Virus record (IMG/VR): IMGVR_UViG_3300037520_001333
Coordinates: 1 to 26,608 of that record
Length of the DNA stretch: 26,608 nucleotides
From: a virus
Reading direction: 5' to 3' (one strand)
Shown here: one piece after another, positions 1-7,224 of the stretch
How the letters are laid out: each line of letters opens with the position of its first letter
How positions within the stretch are numbered: position 1 is the stretch's first letter
Made by a program: the position numbers and the translations under genes
Notes under the pieces: generated by a model
The model's input: only the letters and a program-made list of their open reading frames with translations
What the model was told of the DNA's origin: nothing
Databases searched by the model: none

Positions 1-75
1 GTTCATGGCACGAGCAATGTTCCGCCCGTACTTCTTCATGTCCATGCTGGTCGGCGTGTGGGCCTTGCCCTTCAT
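1..75 (-). CDS. Small basic phage protein, N-terminal fragment
   Basis: Only the first 25 residues are present; the gene runs leftward off the window. It begins MKGKAHTPTS and is rich in Lys, Arg and Met. The ATG at 75 has an AGGAG Shine-Dalgarno six bases upstream, which overlaps the TAG stop of the preceding gene (85-87). It continues the series of short, positively charged ORFs at the end of the late module. No function can be assigned. Confidence 0.6.
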   Translation of the reverse strand, partial: MKGKAHTPTSMDMKKYGRNIARAMN

Positions 76-84
76 GATGCGCTC

Positions 85-399
85 CTATCCTACAAAGATA
101 GCAACGTTGCCCACGTTGCCGTTCGTCGTGGTGGCAGAATTGCCAACAGGATTCCAACCATTCAGGCTTCGGCCTGGGTTAATATCCGGCCTCGGGTCCT
201 GCAAAGCAACTGGATCATTGATGGGGAACTTGCCCAACTGATACTGGGGATGATCCACATCATTGCATTCATCGCACACCTTTAGGCCGGTGGGCTTCTG
301 GTTAACAACCTGCCAAGTCAGGTCTTTTAGGTCATACCTCTGGTAACACCTGTCGCAAAAAGCGTAAGCTTTGTTGCCGCGCGCAAACTTAACCGTCAT
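85..399 (-). CDS. Zinc-ribbon phage protein
   Basis: 104 residues. Two CxxC pairs, C15/C18 (CDRC) and C42/C45 (CDEC), spaced about 24 residues apart form a probable zinc ribbon in the N-terminal half. The C-terminal half is low in structure and rich in Asn, Gly, Thr and Pro. The ATG overlaps the TGA of the adaptor-like gene upstream (ATGA), so translation is probably coupled. Its place after the adaptor gene suggests a virion or morphogenesis role, but that is inference. Confidence 0.75.
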   Translation of the reverse strand: MTVKFARGNKAYAFCDRCYQRYDLKDLTWQVVNQKPTGLKVCDECNDVDHPQYQLGKFPINDPVALQDPRPDINPGRSLNGWNPVGNSATTTNGNVGNVAIFVG

Positions 400-1070
400 G
401 GGTACGAAGACCAGGGCACGAAGCGAGCAGGCTCGCGACCGCGATCCTCGTCCGCAGCAAGCTGGAACTGCTCCATGTATTCCTGCTTCAGCAGAGGAAC
501 CCTGGCCGCAGCCTCCGGGCGCTTCATTGCAACCTGAAAGGCAAGACCAGCGATGAGGGCGGGGACAAAACGCACCGGCATGTCCATTACGTCAGTTGAC
601 GTAGTGGCATCCTGAATCCGACGCATCGTCCAATACAGAATCGTGTAGGGCAGATCGGGAACCGGCCAGAGCGTGTACTCCGGGCTCACCTGTCGGTTCA
701 CATAAATCTGAAGAGGGCGACCCGTCGTGTTCTTGTTTGGCAGCGTGGCGTAATCGCCAACGCCAATACGAGACACGGTATAATCCAGAGGCGATCCGCT
801 GGTGGTAACCCGGATCATCGTCTCGATGATATCAATCGTGTCGGCTGCCAGGGAGTAGGTCTTCACCCCAGGCGTAAGAACAAGAGCATTCTCCTGAACG
901 GTCCAGAGGTTCAGACCCCGGTTCGACCACTCAGCCGACAGAATGTTCAGGGATCGACGGGCAGTACGGAAATCATAGCCCGTGCGAGCCTCAAGGCCAG
1001 CGCGCTCGTATGCCTCCTCGATGAGGTCGGCAATGTCGAGATTCCAGACCGCTGTACCGGAGGTCGTCAT
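396..1070 (-). CDS. Putative head-tail adaptor (P22 gp4-like)
   Basis: 224 residues. The region around residues 10-55, with EEAYERAG and then a helix ending in LNILSAEWSNRGLNLW, is typical of phage head-completion/tail-accessory proteins of the P22 gp4 type, which sit beneath the portal and stabilise packaged DNA. The rest is predicted beta-rich (a segment ending PGVKTYSL, then YTLWPVPD). The start ATG abuts the TAA of the preceding gene. It is separated from the portal gene by the lysis genes, an unusual position. Family assignment is from recognition of the motif only. Confidence 0.6.
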   Translation of the reverse strand: MTTSGTAVWNLDIADLIEEAYERAGLEARTGYDFRTARRSLNILSAEWSNRGLNLWTVQENALVLTPGVKTYSLAADTIDIIETMIRVTTSGSPLDYTVSRIGVGDYATLPNKNTTGRPLQIYVNRQVSPEYTLWPVPDLPYTILYWTMRRIQDATTSTDVMDMPVRFVPALIAGLAFQVAMKRPEAAARVPLLKQEYMEQFQLAADEDRGREPARFVPWSSYP

Positions 1071-1334
1071 TTAGGGTCGCCCCAGTTTGGAGTGTACGCG
1101 AGCCACTGACTTGCTCTTCCCACTAGGACTTATAGGCCAACTCTTGCGAGCAGGCCCAGTCTTCGTTTTAGCCATCGTGGCCTTCTGCCCAGAAGACATC
1201 TTGGCGGCGGCGGCAGAGGGTCGGCAAGCAGGGTATCCGCGTTTGGACTTCTCAGAGCCGCTTCGGCCACACGGCTTCCCGGTCTTGATATCCACCCACT
1301 TCTCACCAAACCACTTGCCGAGCCCGCCCTTCAT
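1071..1334 (-). CDS. Small basic conserved phage protein (WFGEKWVDI type)
   Basis: 87 residues, very Lys/Ser/Arg-rich. The N-terminus carries WFGEKWVDIKTGKPCGR, a motif known from small uncharacterised proteins of phages and large DNA viruses. Two cysteines (in KPCGR and YPACR) may bind metal. The C-terminal half looks disordered and basic, as expected for a nucleic-acid- or capsid-interior-binding protein. It overlaps the upstream gene by ATGA. Function is unknown. Confidence 0.7.
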   Translation of the reverse strand: MKGGLGKWFGEKWVDIKTGKPCGRSGSEKSKRGYPACRPSAAAAKMSSGQKATMAKTKTGPARKSWPISPSGKSKSVARVHSKLGRP

Positions 1335-1639
1335 TTCTTGGACACCCTATTATCAGGACCCCGCCAAGTGCCGCCCTTCTTCTTGTACTCCTTGGATGCC
1401 CAGGCATTCGCATAGGCAGAAGGGTACACGTCAAACTTGGCCCTAGCGGCACTCTTGGCGGCAGCCCACAGCTTCGGGTTTTGCGGCTTAACCCGACCAC
1501 CCTCGGCCATGCGAGAAGCCTCGGAAAGAGCAATCGCCACAGCCTGCTTCGGGTTCTTCACCTTCTGCCCACTGGACGACTTGAGGGAACCCTCTTTGAA
1601 CTCCCTCATGACCTTCCCGATTTTCTCCTGCTTCTTCAC
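1331..1639 (-). CDS. Small basic protein, DUF6496-like plus DUF5872-like halves
   Basis: 102 residues from a GTG at 1639. This start forms a GTGA overlap with the stop of the previous gene; an in-frame ATG at 1675 would overlap that gene by 40 bases. The N-terminal half (KIGKVMREFKEGSLKSSSGQ then NPKQAVAIALSEA) matches the pattern of DUF6496. The C-terminal half (KFDVYPSAYANAWASKEYKK) matches DUF5872. Both are short, basic families of unknown function common in phages; here they are fused. Likely virion-associated by context. Confidence 0.75.
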   Translation of the reverse strand: MKKQEKIGKVMREFKEGSLKSSSGQKVKNPKQAVAIALSEASRMAEGGRVKPQNPKLWAAAKSAARAKFDVYPSAYANAWASKEYKKKGGTWRGPDNRVSKK

Positions 1640-1941
1640 ACCATGCGGCCCTTGGTCTTGCCACGAGTGGCGCAACCATCGCCACGGGTGACGCCACCGG
1701 ACTTCATCTTCACAGCGCCGCCCTTGGCCATGCGAGAAGGACGGCCCGGCGGCGGTTCGTCCGTGGGGACCATACGAGGATCAAAGCCACGCATACCACG
1801 AGGAGGCGTCATGTCCTCCTCGAAGCTGCGACGCGGCGGCATCGGCTCGTCGGTTGGGACGGCATTGGAGCGGAAGCCCCGCATGCCACGGGGCGGCGTC
1901 ATATCCTCCTCATAGGAGGGAACGCGACGGCGACGGTCCAT
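1636..1941 (-). CDS. Basic protein with internal repeat
   Basis: 101 residues. A 26-28-residue unit occurs twice (residues about 10-38 and 39-63): EEDMTPPRGMRGF, then VPTDEP. The C-terminus has MAKGGAVKMKSGG and ends RGKTKGRMV, close to the tail of the next gene (HGKTKGKFI). The start codon shares one base with the upstream stop (TAATG). Highly charged and probably disordered. I know no function for it; its position among small basic late proteins suggests a virion component. Confidence 0.65.
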   Translation of the reverse strand: MDRRRRVPSYEEDMTPPRGMRGFRSNAVPTDEPMPPRRSFEEDMTPPRGMRGFDPRMVPTDEPPPGRPSRMAKGGAVKMKSGGVTRGDGCATRGKTKGRMV

Positions 1942-2249
1942 TAGATGAACTTCCCCTTGGTCTTGCCGTGGGCGGCAACGCCATCCGCACGCTTGGAGGC
2001 AGAGCCGCCAGCCGCCATCTTCTTGACGTAGCCGCCCTTCTTCATGCCCTTCTCGGACTTGTCTTCCATCTTCTCGGCGCGAGCAATCTCCTTGCGGATC
2101 AGCTTCTTGTCCATCGCCTCATCAGCGTGAATCTTGCCACCCTTGGCCATGCCGCCTGGACGCATCGCGCGAGCGCCAAAACGCGGCATCGCCATGCCAG
2201 CATCGGCACTACCACCAGCCTTCGGCATACGCGGCTTCTTCATGTTCAT
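1941..2249 (-). CDS. Lys/Gly-rich small basic protein
   Basis: 102 residues from the ATG at 2249, which shares a base with the endolysin stop (TAATG) and has AGGAG seven bases upstream. Recurrent MAKGGK, MKKGGY and MAAGGS segments surround a central helical part (DKKLIRKEIARAEKMEDKSEKG). It ends HGKTKGKFI, resembling the C-terminus of the next gene. Such GG-spaced basic proteins recur in phage late operons; capsid-interior or DNA binding is a guess. Confidence 0.65.
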   Translation of the reverse strand: MNMKKPRMPKAGGSADAGMAMPRFGARAMRPGGMAKGGKIHADEAMDKKLIRKEIARAEKMEDKSEKGMKKGGYVKKMAAGGSASKRADGVAAHGKTKGKFI

Positions 2250-2767
2250 TAGCTTTCTCCTGCCATCTTCATGGCTTCGGTTTCGCATTCATCGGTGCGA
2301 CGAAGCCATCCGCGACCGAACGTCTCAAAAGCCTTGAGGCTTTTATAGAACTCACGCCTGTCTTCGGCAAAGCGAACAATGAGGTTCTTGGCCGGGACTG
2401 CGTTAACGGCAGCGATGGTCTTCGGGCCAATAGCTCCATCGGGTACTGCCCCAACACAACGCTGGAGAATCTTGGCTGCACGACCAACCCCACCATTCAC
2501 GGCGAGATCGAAAACAGACAGGTCCACACCAGGAGCCCACTCATCGCAGCGGGCCTTGTCCCAATACCGAGTGCGGTAGAGGTCATGGAGGTGGGCGTCT
2601 GGAATATTCCGAAGCTCGTCCTTGGTGACATCCCGGCCAAGGTATTCCTTGTAGACCGCCAGGGTCACGCCCTTCATCGTCGCGCCGCCAGGGTCACGGG
2701 GATGGTCAGACCACCCACCCTCATGGTGAAGCACGAACTTCAGGCAGCGTTCAAAGTTGTCTTTCAC
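2249..2767 (-). CDS. Endolysin, GH108-type muramidase with peptidoglycan-binding domain
   Basis: 172 residues. Start GTG 2767 makes a GTGA overlap with the holin gene; the longer frame would run far into that gene. The N-terminus has the GH108 signature HHEGGWSDHP then PGGATMKGVT, with E16 as the expected catalytic acid. Residues about 85-150 (AAKILQRC, then VPDGAIGPKTIAAV) fit a PG_binding_3 domain. No signal peptide is seen, so release should depend on the neighbouring holins. Length fits the family. It would cleave the glycan backbone of host peptidoglycan. Confidence 0.88.
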   Translation of the reverse strand: MKDNFERCLKFVLHHEGGWSDHPRDPGGATMKGVTLAVYKEYLGRDVTKDELRNIPDAHLHDLYRTRYWDKARCDEWAPGVDLSVFDLAVNGGVGRAAKILQRCVGAVPDGAIGPKTIAAVNAVPAKNLIVRFAEDRREFYKSLKAFETFGRGWLRRTDECETEAMKMAGES

Positions 2768-3279
2768 TTGCCCATGATCCTGTTCATGGCCTGGGTCTTC
2801 TCGCGAGAGCCAGCCGAAGAGCCGAAGTAGTAAGAGACGATAGCGCCCCATGCCGTGCCCAATGTCCCCAGCATAACCAGCATTGCCTCGCCACCATTCT
2901 CAGGCAGGCCGTAGGCAATCATCCAGAAGAGAACGCCAAAGAAGCCGAAGGTCACAGCAGCCGCAAGAAACTTGGGCGTGTGGTCGCCCGTCTTAACTTC
3001 TCGTTCACGGGCAGAACTACGATCCTCGTTCGATATGCGCTCAAGATCAACATCAAGCTCACGCATCCGGATCACGAAGTTATTTTCTGCCTGCTTCAGG
3101 GCAAGCAGTTGTTCTGGCGTGGCGCTCTTGGCCGCCTCTATAAGCTCATCCTCGGTCCCATCCGGCTTTCCAAGAAGAGCTTCGGAGATGGCTCGCGTCG
3201 CCATCCCCGCCAGCGGGCCACCTACGGCAGTAGCGATGGACGGGGCAACGGTGCGGACAAGATTAAGAAGGGCTTCCAT
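2764..3279 (-). CDS. Holin of the GTA/3-TM holin family
   Basis: 171 residues. A soluble, charged N-terminal and middle part (residues 1-100) is followed by two clear membrane segments (about 105-122 and 130-150) and an SSAGSREKT tail; the YYFGSSAGSREK end is typical of GTA_holin_3TM proteins. A weaker hydrophobic stretch lies at residues 10-30. It precedes the endolysin with a 4-base overlap, consistent with forming the membrane lesion that releases it. A second holin-like gene lies at 3747-3944. Confidence 0.82.
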   Translation of the reverse strand: MEALLNLVRTVAPSIATAVGGPLAGMATRAISEALLGKPDGTEDELIEAAKSATPEQLLALKQAENNFVIRMRELDVDLERISNEDRSSAREREVKTGDHTPKFLAAAVTFGFFGVLFWMIAYGLPENGGEAMLVMLGTLGTAWGAIVSYYFGSSAGSREKTQAMNRIMGK

Positions 3280-3280
3280 C

Positions 3281-3745
3281 CTATCTCTCCAGCATGAACG
3301 TCAGGTTCTGATGACGTGGATAGGTGACGGTACGCTCCCCCTCCGGGCACTTGTAACGGATTGTGGCGAGCAGGGTTGCCCGGCCAGGGCTAACCGGAGA
3401 CCTGTCTGAAAGCTCTAGCGTATAGGTGAAGGTGTCGATCTCTGGGCCAGCCGGTCCAGTGAAGCGCGTCATGCTAGGCGTTGCCTCATGAATGAGGCCA
3501 GTGGCATCCCTGACCGTGACGCTGAAGCCTTCTACAGAGCAATCATCCCGACGCTTGATCCGGGCCACGGTCACGGTGATTGGCTGGCCTATTCTGCCAT
3601 CAGCAATCCTGAAGTGTTCGGGCGTCCAGGTGATGATCTCGTTCCGGAACCACCCAAACTTTTCCCCAGCCGTATAGCCGCCAACAGCCAACGCAAACGT
3701 GGCTGTCGCAAATTGAACGACAGGAGTTAGCTTAGGCAGTTCCAC
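3281..3745 (-). CDS. Single-TM protein in lysis cluster, possible spanin-like
   Basis: 154 residues from GTG 3745, just after the upstream TGA; the longer TTG frame would overlap the previous gene by about 38 bases. An N-terminal membrane anchor (residues about 7-25, VVQFATATFALAVGGYTAG) is followed by a beta-rich domain with two cysteines, probably periplasmic. Between a holin and the 3-TM holin/endolysin pair, an accessory lysis role is likely. It lacks the coiled coil of classical i-spanins, so this is only a hypothesis. Confidence 0.6.
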   Translation of the reverse strand: MELPKLTPVVQFATATFALAVGGYTAGEKFGWFRNEIITWTPEHFRIADGRIGQPITVTVARIKRRDDCSVEGFSVTVRDATGLIHEATPSMTRFTGPAGPEIDTFTYTLELSDRSPVSPGRATLLATIRYKCPEGERTVTYPRHQNLTFMLER

Positions 3746-3746
3746 A

Positions 3747-3944
3747 TCAAGCCCCAGGCTCTTGAGGTGCAGGCTTCTTGCCAAGAAGCTTCTTTACTGT
3801 CTCGGTCTCGTAGATGCGGATAGCAGTCCAGCAAATCGTGAAGATCGCTGCGATGCTTGGCAGGACGCCAGCTAAAGTAGCCACGACAGTTCCTATAGAA
3901 ACCGCATCAACAACGTTCTTCACTGCTTCCGTGTCTTGGGTCAT
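3747..3944 (-). CDS. Small holin-like membrane protein
   Basis: 65 residues. An N-terminal polar helix (MTQDTEAVKNVVDAVS) is followed by two closely spaced hydrophobic segments (about 17-30 and 32-45) and a charged tail (ETVKKLLGKKP). This is the layout of small class-II-type holins of T7-like and marine phages. It lies first in the lysis cluster, one base after the gene upstream. It would oligomerise in the inner membrane and set lysis timing, possibly with the 3-TM protein at 2764-3279. Confidence 0.75.
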   Translation of the reverse strand: MTQDTEAVKNVVDAVSIGTVVATLAGVLPSIAAIFTICWTAIRIYETETVKKLLGKKPAPQEPGA

Positions 3945-3945
3945 A

Positions 3946-4200
3946 TCAGCAATTCCAGGCCCGTAGGGACTTGTTGATACGAGAGTTGGGATCGTTGGCC
4001 GTCTTTGCCGAGGTGAGCTTCTTCTTCATCCCCTTCATGCGCGCACAAAAGCTGTCCCGCCTGGAACCGCCTTCAGGCTGGGGAGGCTTCAACCCAGGTT
4101 TCCCTGGGTTGGCCCGGTTATAAGAAGCTCGGCCTTTGGCATTCAGGCCACCAGACTTGGACTTGCCTTCGGCACGCTGCCAAGCTGGGGTCTTAGCCAT
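3946..4200 (-). CDS. DUF6321-type small basic phage protein
   Basis: 84 residues. The sequence is strongly conserved in many phages: KTPAWQRAEGKSKSGGLN, then GRASYNRANPGKPGLKPPQP, then RRDSFCARMKGMKKKLTS, ending NKSLRAWNC. It is very basic with two cysteines. I recognise it as DUF6321; its function is unknown. It overlaps the upstream gene by 8 bases. Its constant presence in virion/lysis operons suggests a packaged or assembly-linked protein. Confidence 0.85.
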   Translation of the reverse strand: MAKTPAWQRAEGKSKSGGLNAKGRASYNRANPGKPGLKPPQPEGGSRRDSFCARMKGMKKKLTSAKTANDPNSRINKSLRAWNC

Positions 4201-4495
4201 AGATGACCATCACCGAGGCAACGTCCGTCAGGTCGGCAAAGATGCCGGTCTGAAAGAGAAGCCCCTCGCCCGGCATCAGAAGCCAGTTGGTGCTGGTCGA
4301 TCCGGTGATCGTATTCACAGTGATCTTGCTTGGGCCAGCCACGGTAGAGCCGTCCCGAAAGACAACACTGCCCGCCCCGGCAGCAGGAACAATGTAGATA
4401 CCCTTCACGCGGCAACGGCCAATCGCATTGCCCGCTTGGTCATTCATCACGCCGTCCGTCGTGCGGACGGCGCTAGCAAGGACATCTGTCTGCAT
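4193..4495 (-). CDS. Small phage protein, probably virion-associated
   Basis: 100 residues, beta-rich, with little charge in the C-terminal half (KITVNTITGSTSTNWLLMPGEG, then VASVMVIYG). The ATG at 4495 follows an AAGGAGGG Shine-Dalgarno. No catalytic motif. It lies between a structural-type protein and the DUF6321 gene. Likely a minor virion or decoration-type protein by context only. Confidence 0.65.
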   Translation of the reverse strand: MQTDVLASAVRTTDGVMNDQAGNAIGRCRVKGIYIVPAAGAGSVVFRDGSTVAGPSKITVNTITGSTSTNWLLMPGEGLLFQTGIFADLTDVASVMVIYG

Positions 4496-4517
4496 GACGC
4501 AGAGCCCTCCTTAGCTG

Positions 4518-4988
4518 TTAGGCGCTGGCAGGGTTCTGGGCGCCGTTCGGAGCGCGCTGGACGTAGGAGACGGTGATGATCGCACGACCAACACCAGCCT
4601 CCGAGCCAACCGCATAGCGCACGAACACAGGCGTACCTGCCGAAGTCGAGGTCTGCCACGCAAGCTGCGTCGTCGCCGTGGCGGTACCACGGAAGCGGCC
4701 ACCAGCCGTCGTTGCCACGGCAGCCATAAGCTGTGCGCCGCCAGTCGCGTTACCAACCGACACAGTGGAGGTGGAGGTGCCGCCCGGAACCACAACCTGA
4801 TCGACCGTGATGTCCACGATCTGAGAACCCTGGGGCAGAATGCCGAGAGCGGCATCCACGTTGCCGACGCCAGCCGTCACAACGCCCGTGTCATAAGACT
4901 GGGTAAGAACAACAAGGCCCGTATTACGGGCAGCGCCCTCACGGACAGTGCCCGAGCGAACCGGGCCGGAAAACGTGGTGAACGCCAT
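4518..4988 (-). CDS. Ala/Thr/Val-rich probable virion protein
   Basis: 156 residues from ATG 4988 (MAFTTFSGPVRSG); an in-frame GTG at 5000 sits where a weak GTGAGAAA ribosome site would lie. The composition (Gly, Thr, Val, Ala, few Lys) and alternating hydrophobic pattern predict an all-beta fold, as in decoration or fibre-base proteins. It is the first gene after the terminator that follows the major capsid gene, and a putative promoter and inverted repeat precede it. No specific function recognised. Confidence 0.65.
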   Translation of the reverse strand: MAFTTFSGPVRSGTVREGAARNTGLVVLTQSYDTGVVTAGVGNVDAALGILPQGSQIVDITVDQVVVPGGTSTSTVSVGNATGGAQLMAAVATTAGGRFRGTATATTQLAWQTSTSAGTPVFVRYAVGSEAGVGRAIITVSYVQRAPNGAQNPASA

Positions 4989-5008
4989 CGTTTTTCTCAC
5001 ACACTATG

Positions 5009-5051
5009 GCTTCACTGTCTCGTTCATGTCTGCCGGGACAGTCAGTGAAGC
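5009..5051 (-). repeat. Imperfect inverted repeat in leader of the 4988 gene
   Basis: The arm GCTTCACTGTC (5009-5019) is mirrored by GACAGTCAGTGAAGC (5037-5051), with a three-base bulge and an 17-base loop. It lies between the putative promoter (5074-5103) and the start codon at 4988, so it would form a leader hairpin or serve as an operator. Confidence 0.5.
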
Positions 5052-5073
5052 CGGTTTGCCCGGAATCACCCAC

Positions 5074-5103
5074 ATTATGCCCGGTCTAGAAAGGTTACAG
5101 CAA
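5074..5103 (-). promoter_or_regulatory. Possible sigma70-like promoter after the capsid terminator
   Basis: Read on the minus strand: TTGCTG at 5103-5098, an 18-base spacer, CATAAT at 5079-5074. The -10 matches five of six consensus bases, the -35 only three. Its position directly downstream of an intrinsic terminator makes an internal late promoter plausible. Confidence 0.35.
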
Positions 5104-5107
5104 GCAC

Positions 5108-5136
5108 AAAAAAAGCAGGGGGCCGAAGCCCCCTGC
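5108..5136 (-). terminator. Rho-independent terminator after major capsid gene
   Basis: A perfect 9-bp GC-rich stem (5115-5123 with 5128-5136) is closed by a UUCG tetraloop in the minus-strand RNA and followed by seven U (5114-5108). It lies 25 bases past the capsid stop codon, so it would cap a transcript ending with the major capsid protein and reduce expression of the genes to its left. Confidence 0.92.
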
Positions 5137-5160
5137 CCGTTATTCGGCGTGCGGACCGTC

Positions 5161-6069
5161 TTACGACGAGCCGGGCGAACCGAAGATGCCCAGCGGGTCA
5201 GACACGCCGAAGCTGTAACGCTCGCGAGCCTTGTAGCGCGCGTTGCCCGTGTCGAAGTCCCCATCCATCGACGTGGCGAGCGGCGAACGCACAAAGTGCT
5301 TCATGCCGTTCGGGATGTCGGTGATGAGGAACCACGCGTTCGGGTCGGTCAGGAAGTGGTTGACCGTATAGCCCTCGGGGATAGACCCGTTGGACTTCAG
5401 CGCGTTGATGTCGTTGTCAGCCGTGCCGGTACGGAGTTCCGTCTCCAGCAGTCGGGTGGCAACGAACATGTTCGACGGCGGCACAATCAGCTTACGCGGA
5501 CGGGCCGCGATCAGCAGACCACGCTCATCCGTCCAGGCGGCGATCTGAATGACAGCAGCCTCAAGGCTGGTCTCGTTCAGGTCGGTCGCCGTGGCGGGGC
5601 GGTTGCTGTTGTAGCCACCCGACACCAGCGGATGCTGGGTGTTGAACAGCGTAACGCCGTCACCAGACTGGTAGCTGGTGAAGCCGTTGTTCAGCGGGAA
5701 CGCAGCCTTCACCTGCTTCGTGAACGCCATCGAGCGCGCAAGCGCCTTGGTGTAACGAGCAGACAGGCTGTCGTACAGGTTGTCTTCCATCGCCTCTTCG
5801 GTGATGGAAAAGCCGTACGCGATGGTCTCATGCGTATAACGAGCGGTCCAGGCTTCCTGGCCGTTGTCGTACGCAATCGCCGCACCTTCGTTCTTGACCG
5901 GGGCAGCAGCAAAGCCCGAGAGCTTCACTTCTTCTTCAAAGGAACGCTCCGAGTTTTCAGTCTCGTAGATTTCCTTATGCTCCTCAGCGTACCGCTTGTA
6001 CTCCAGACCGAACAGAGCGTTCAGGCCCGGAAGCAGTTCCTTGAGAAGCTGTGCGCGTGAAATAGCCAT
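5161..6069 (-). CDS. Major capsid protein (Mu gpT-like, HK97 fold)
   Basis: 302 residues, a usual length for this family. It begins MAISRAQLLKELLPGLNALF, an N-terminus recurrent in gpT-like major capsid proteins, and contains a spine-helix region (ITEEAMEDNLYDSLSARYTKALARSM, residues about 88-113) and a P-domain-like region (LIVPPSNMFVATRLLETELR). No separate protease domain; assembly would use the scaffold at 7217-8131. An excellent AAGGAGG site precedes the ATG. It is followed by a strong terminator, as often seen for the most abundant virion protein. Confidence 0.85.
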   Translation of the reverse strand: MAISRAQLLKELLPGLNALFGLEYKRYAEEHKEIYETENSERSFEEEVKLSGFAAAPVKNEGAAIAYDNGQEAWTARYTHETIAYGFSITEEAMEDNLYDSLSARYTKALARSMAFTKQVKAAFPLNNGFTSYQSGDGVTLFNTQHPLVSGGYNSNRPATATDLNETSLEAAVIQIAAWTDERGLLIAARPRKLIVPPSNMFVATRLLETELRTGTADNDINALKSNGSIPEGYTVNHFLTDPNAWFLITDIPNGMKHFVRSPLATSMDGDFDTGNARYKARERYSFGVSDPLGIFGSPGSS

Positions 6070-6083
6070 CTTTCACAGCCTCC

Positions 6084-6722
6084 TTAGCTAGCAGCCGTAC
6101 CGGCAGAGCCGGTATTGCCGGTGCGGTGGAAGTGCGTGTTGATACGCACGATCACGTCGGTGAACGCATCACCAATCTGGCTGGTCGTGCTGTTGACGAA
6201 GTCAACAATGCGAACCGGCAGAGTGTTGGTCGTCGCGATGCTGGAGGCATCGAGGCCAACGCCAGAGTTGATGTTTACGCCGCTGCTGCCAGCAACCGTC
6301 TGGATCAGAGCCGCATTGCAGCCCAGAGCCGTCTGACCGAGGCTGTCGTCAGCCTGCACCTGGAACAGAGCGTCCGGGTCATCCACGACATAAGCCTGGA
6401 TGTCGGTCGCCGTGTTGCCAGCCGTATAGTTCTGGCGGAACACCGTGCCGTAAACCGGATCGGTGAACGTGACGCCCACGAACACGCCGACATAACCAAA
6501 GCCACCACCCGTCGAGGTGATAGTCGCGGCGGTCGTGGTGGCGTTGAAGCGCGCCAGAGTACCACGGGTCGAACCCGTGTTGGTGATGATCACCGGGTCG
6601 CCATACTGAATGTTCACGGCATAGCTAGCGGGAATCGCATACTCGCGAGTCGAACCAGCATAGCCCTGACCACCCAGAAGGTTGATGGGACGAAGCCCAT
6701 ACGGGGAAGAGGTCGAAGCCAC
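6084..6722 (-). CDS. Probable capsid-associated structural protein
   Basis: 212 residues, starting with GTG (6722) behind AAAGGT. The N-terminus, with PYGLRPINLLGGQGYAGSTR, is a recurrent opening of phage structural proteins encoded beside the major capsid gene. The body is beta-rich, Thr/Val/Gly-heavy, with almost no Lys. It directly precedes the capsid gene in transcription order. A head decoration or cement role is plausible, not proven. Confidence 0.7.
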   Translation of the reverse strand: MASTSSPYGLRPINLLGGQGYAGSTREYAIPASYAVNIQYGDPVIITNTGSTRGTLARFNATTTAATITSTGGGFGYVGVFVGVTFTDPVYGTVFRQNYTAGNTATDIQAYVVDDPDALFQVQADDSLGQTALGCNAALIQTVAGSSGVNINSGVGLDASSIATTNTLPVRIVDFVNSTTSQIGDAFTDVIVRINTHFHRTGNTGSAGTAAS

Positions 6723-6768
6723 TTTCCGTTACCTTTCCATGTGGGGTTGGGAGATATGGCCCAAAGAA

Positions 6769-7224
6769 TTATTCCCTGGGACCACGACCAAACGTGGTCC
6801 TCGAAGACCGCTCCGGACGAAGGACCGGCATACGAGGATCGCTCTCGCGCATCAGATTGTTGTCCACGCTGTCCATCTGCTGTTGCGCCATATTCCCATA
6901 GTAAGCCGCACGCTGCCGCACGACTTCCTCCGGAATCTTACACAGAAGGAGACCACCGACTTCGATGTTGCCCTTAAAGCGACTGTCTTTGTCGGCTGCC
7001 AGCATCAGTTCAGGATGATCTTCGGCACGAACAGGCACATAGCCCTCGCGTAACTGCTTGCTGACATTGGTGTTGTCCACCGAGTTCATCATGCTCGTGC
7101 GGACCCAGCGGAAGACATACCCCGGCTCAGGCTTAGGATCAGGAAGGATCGAAGGGGGGCGCCAAGAAGTCGGGCGAATCTGCTGTTCGCGCGTTTCAAG
7201 GTCGCGGGGGGTGCGGTCAGCCAT
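6769..7224 (-). CDS. Conserved phage protein between scaffold and capsid genes
   Basis: 151 residues. A proline-rich N-terminus leads into GYVFRWVRTSMMN, then QLREGYVPVRAEDHPEL and a GGLLLCKIPEE segment, with an Arg-rich tail. This arrangement is found in many podovirus-like genomes next to the scaffold. It overlaps the scaffold stop by 8 bases with AAGGA upstream. No enzyme motif; probably a virion or assembly protein. Confidence 0.7.
   Translation of the reverse strand: MADRTPRDLETREQQIRPTSWRPPSILPDPKPEPGYVFRWVRTSMMNSVDNTNVSKQLREGYVPVRAEDHPELMLAADKDSRFKGNIEVGGLLLCKIPEEVVRQRAAYYGNMAQQQMDSVDNNLMRESDPRMPVLRPERSSRTTFGRGPRE

Noticed and set aside
3746-3784. Longer TTG start for the one-TM lysis-cluster protein
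   Set aside because: It would overlap the holin gene by about 38 bases with no ribosome site; the GTG at 3745 fits the local spacing.
4948-6060. Plus-strand open frame of 370 codons
   Set aside because: It is the antisense of the major capsid and neighbouring genes; Arg/Val/His-rich translation without domain pattern, and it crosses a terminator.
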